Assembly: GCA_002704045.1 (NCBI GenBank)
Contig: PAFF01000004.1
Location: forward strand, 1-7,676
Origin: Fidelibacterota bacterium
GTDB lineage: Bacteria > Fidelibacterota > Marinisomatia > SCGC-AAA003-L08 > GCA-002704045
Direction of reading: 5' to 3'
DNA: 7,676 nt
The translations under genes and the position numbers were made by a program. Of this stretch, positions 6,289 through 7,676 are shown piece by piece. The notes under the pieces were generated by a model. The model did no database searches and had not been told where the DNA came from. It saw only the letters and a program-made list of their open reading frames with translations. Numbering within the stretch: position 1 is the first letter of the stretch; every line of letters starts with the position of its first letter.

Positions 6289-7676
6289 TTATAAATTTTG
6301 AAAAATTATAAAAACTATAATCAATCCAATTGTACCACTGAGTAAATAATTTTGGATTACACCACTTTGCGTACTTTTCAATTTTTTACTTACAAAATTT
6401 GTTAAATGTCCAGATCCATCAATGATTTTCTGATCTAACCAATTATAATCAATATATCCAGTTATTTTTGATATAGTAAGAGTTATCCAAGACCATCCAT
6501 TTATAAATATTCTATCGTAAACATCCCAATCAATCCAAGTAAAAACTTTGGTTAAATACATAAATGGTCTATACAATAAAGCATTATAAATTCTGTCTAC
6601 ATAAAACTTATTCTTAGACAAATTATAAATTCCAAAAATATTAACAATTTTTGCTATTTTATCAACATCAACTTTTTTGAAATAATAAAATACAATTGAT
6701 GTAGCTATACCTAATCCTGCAACAAAAAGAGATAAAAACATAGCTTGATCGTGAGCGTGATGTATACCATCTTTAATTACTGACATATCAAGAAAGTTAT
6801 GTTTGCTTTTACCAACTAACGTCTTAAACCAACCCTTACTAAGTAGTGGATTAAAATTTAGCGTAAATGCAAAAGCAGTACTTAAAAATGATAATAATAC
6901 TAAAGGAATTGTCATTAAAAGCGGCGATTCATGGACATGCTTATTGATATCAACATTATTAGGATTGCCGTAAAAAGTCATAAAAATGAGTCTAAACATA
7001 TAAAAAGCTGTTATCATAGCTGCACCAAATCCAGCAAAAGGCAAGATTACTGTCCACCCATGGTGAGTATGATAGTAGGATAAGGTACCTGCCAAAATTC
7101 CATCTTTTGATAAAAAACCAGAGAAAAATGGTACACCTGCAATAGCTAAAGTTGAAATAAGCATAGCTATATGAGTTATTGGCATTTTATTTTTCAAGCC
7201 ACCCATATTTCGCATATCTTGTGGATCGGTATCGTGATCTTGCAAATGATGCAAAGAATGATGCATCGCATGAATTACGGATCCACTACAGAGAAACAAA
7301 CAAGCTTTGAACATTGCATGAGTAACTAAATGAAAGAAAGCATACAAATGAGCACCTACACCCAAAGCCATTATCATATAACCAAGCTGACTAATAGTTG
7401 AATAAGCTAACACAGCCTTTATATCATTGCGAGTAACTGCCATTATAGCAGCACAAAAAGCAGTTATAGCACCTATCACTGCTATAATAGTCAAAGCATC
7501 AGGTGTTAAAAATGGAAAAATCCTGAATGTCATATACACGCCAGCAGCTACCATAGTAGCCGCATGAATAAGAGCACTGACCGGCGTAGGACCTTCCATA
7601 GCATCAGGCAACCAAATGTGCAAAGGAAACTGAGCTGATTTACCAATCGCACCCATAAAAACAAGCAATCCAGCCA
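6289..7676 (-). CDS. nuoL: NADH-quinone oxidoreductase subunit L (complex I), 5' end cut off by window
   Basis: This is the C-terminal 461 codons of NuoL, the largest antiporter-like membrane subunit of complex I, whose long lateral helix runs along the membrane arm. The visible part opens in the signature segment GAIGKSAQFPLHIWLPDAM. Numbering from the TTG at 7668 (an internal Leu codon, not a start), the conserved channel residues are Lys10, His113 and His117, Lys121 in THAMFKACLF, and Lys188-Asp189 in GFLSKDGIL. These correspond by pattern to E. coli Lys229, His334/His338, Lys342 and Lys399/Asp400. The segment KFYVDRIYNALLYRPF (about 354-369) and the following amphipathic stretch match the lateral-helix region, and a last membrane helix lies at about 436-457. 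Roughly 200-plus N-terminal residues lie outside the window. A His-rich loop (133-145) is unusual compared with E. coli. The gene ends TAATAA, 12 bases before nuoM. Mrp antiporter or hydrogenase homologues are unlikely given nuoM and nuoN downstream. Confidence 0.97.
   Translation of the reverse strand, partial: AGLLVFMGAIGKSAQFPLHIWLPDAMEGPTPVSALIHAATMVAAGVYMTFRIFPFLTPDALTIIAVIGAITAFCAAIMAVTRNDIKAVLAYSTISQLGYMIMALGVGAHLYAFFHLVTHAMFKACLFLCSGSVIHAMHHSLHHLQDHDTDPQDMRNMGGLKNKMPITHIAMLISTLAIAGVPFFSGFLSKDGILAGTLSYYHTHHGWTVILPFAGFGAAMITAFYMFRLIFMTFYGNPNNVDINKHVHESPLLMTIPLVLLSFLSTAFAFTLNFNPLLSKGWFKTLVGKSKHNFLDMSVIKDGIHHAHDQAMFLSLFVAGLGIATSIVFYYFKKVDVDKIAKIVNIFGIYNLSKNKFYVDRIYNALLYRPFMYLTKVFTWIDWDVYDRIFINGWSWITLTISKITGYIDYNWLDQKIIDGSGHLTNFVSKKLKSTQSGVIQNYLLSGTIGLIIVFIIFQNL

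Noticed and set aside
7660..7668. TTG at 7668 or ATG at 7656 as a real start giving a short NuoL-like gene.
   Set aside because: The reading frame stays open to the window edge and begins in the middle of a conserved NuoL helix, so the gene continues outside the window.
3241..7676. Mrp Na+/H+ antiporter or membrane-bound hydrogenase subunits instead of NuoLMN.
   Set aside because: Order L-M-N, the lengths, the NuoN-specific YEGAPTTMTAYF segment and the NuoL lateral-helix region all indicate complex I.

Overview
The window is a single, gap-free run of seven co-oriented genes, all on the minus strand, with both end genes cut by the window edges. Reading in the direction of transcription (high to low coordinates): nuoL (3' part), nuoM, nuoN, a hot-dog acyl-CoA thioesterase, nqrA, nqrB and nqrC (5' part). 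No RNA gene, mobile element, CRISPR array, convincing promoter or terminator is visible. There is no gene-free stretch longer than 12 bases, so the whole window looks like the interior of one operon.

The first three genes encode the antiporter-like membrane subunits of proton-pumping NADH:quinone oxidoreductase (complex I). All expected charged residues in the membrane are present. The last three encode the first subunits of the unrelated sodium-pumping NADH:quinone oxidoreductase (Na+-NQR): the NqrA peripheral subunit, the NqrB membrane subunit with its flavinylation site, and the membrane-anchor end of NqrC. Both enzymes oxidise NADH and reduce quinone, but they export different ions. Here the end of the complex I gene set runs straight into the start of the nqr set. 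Only a 153-residue thioesterase gene lies between them, and gene junctions range from -4 to +12 bases.

The DNA is clearly AT-rich, and the soluble NqrA is rich in Asn, Lys and Ile. NqrB, NqrA and NuoL sequence style (for example the NqrB N-terminus KGGKYEKFYPLYDALDTF and the His-rich NuoL loop) resembles Bacteroidota or another member of the Fibrobacterota-Chlorobiota-Bacteroidota (FCB) group, probably an uncultured marine lineage with a streamlined genome. That placement is inferred from remembered family patterns, not from a search. A clear Shine-Dalgarno sequence precedes nuoM, which is not typical of Bacteroidota, so the phylum stays open.

Nothing here is a wholly unknown system. The points worth attention are the fused nuo-nqr layout with an embedded thioesterase, the apparent TTG start of nqrA without a Shine-Dalgarno sequence, and a variant flavinylation motif in NqrB.
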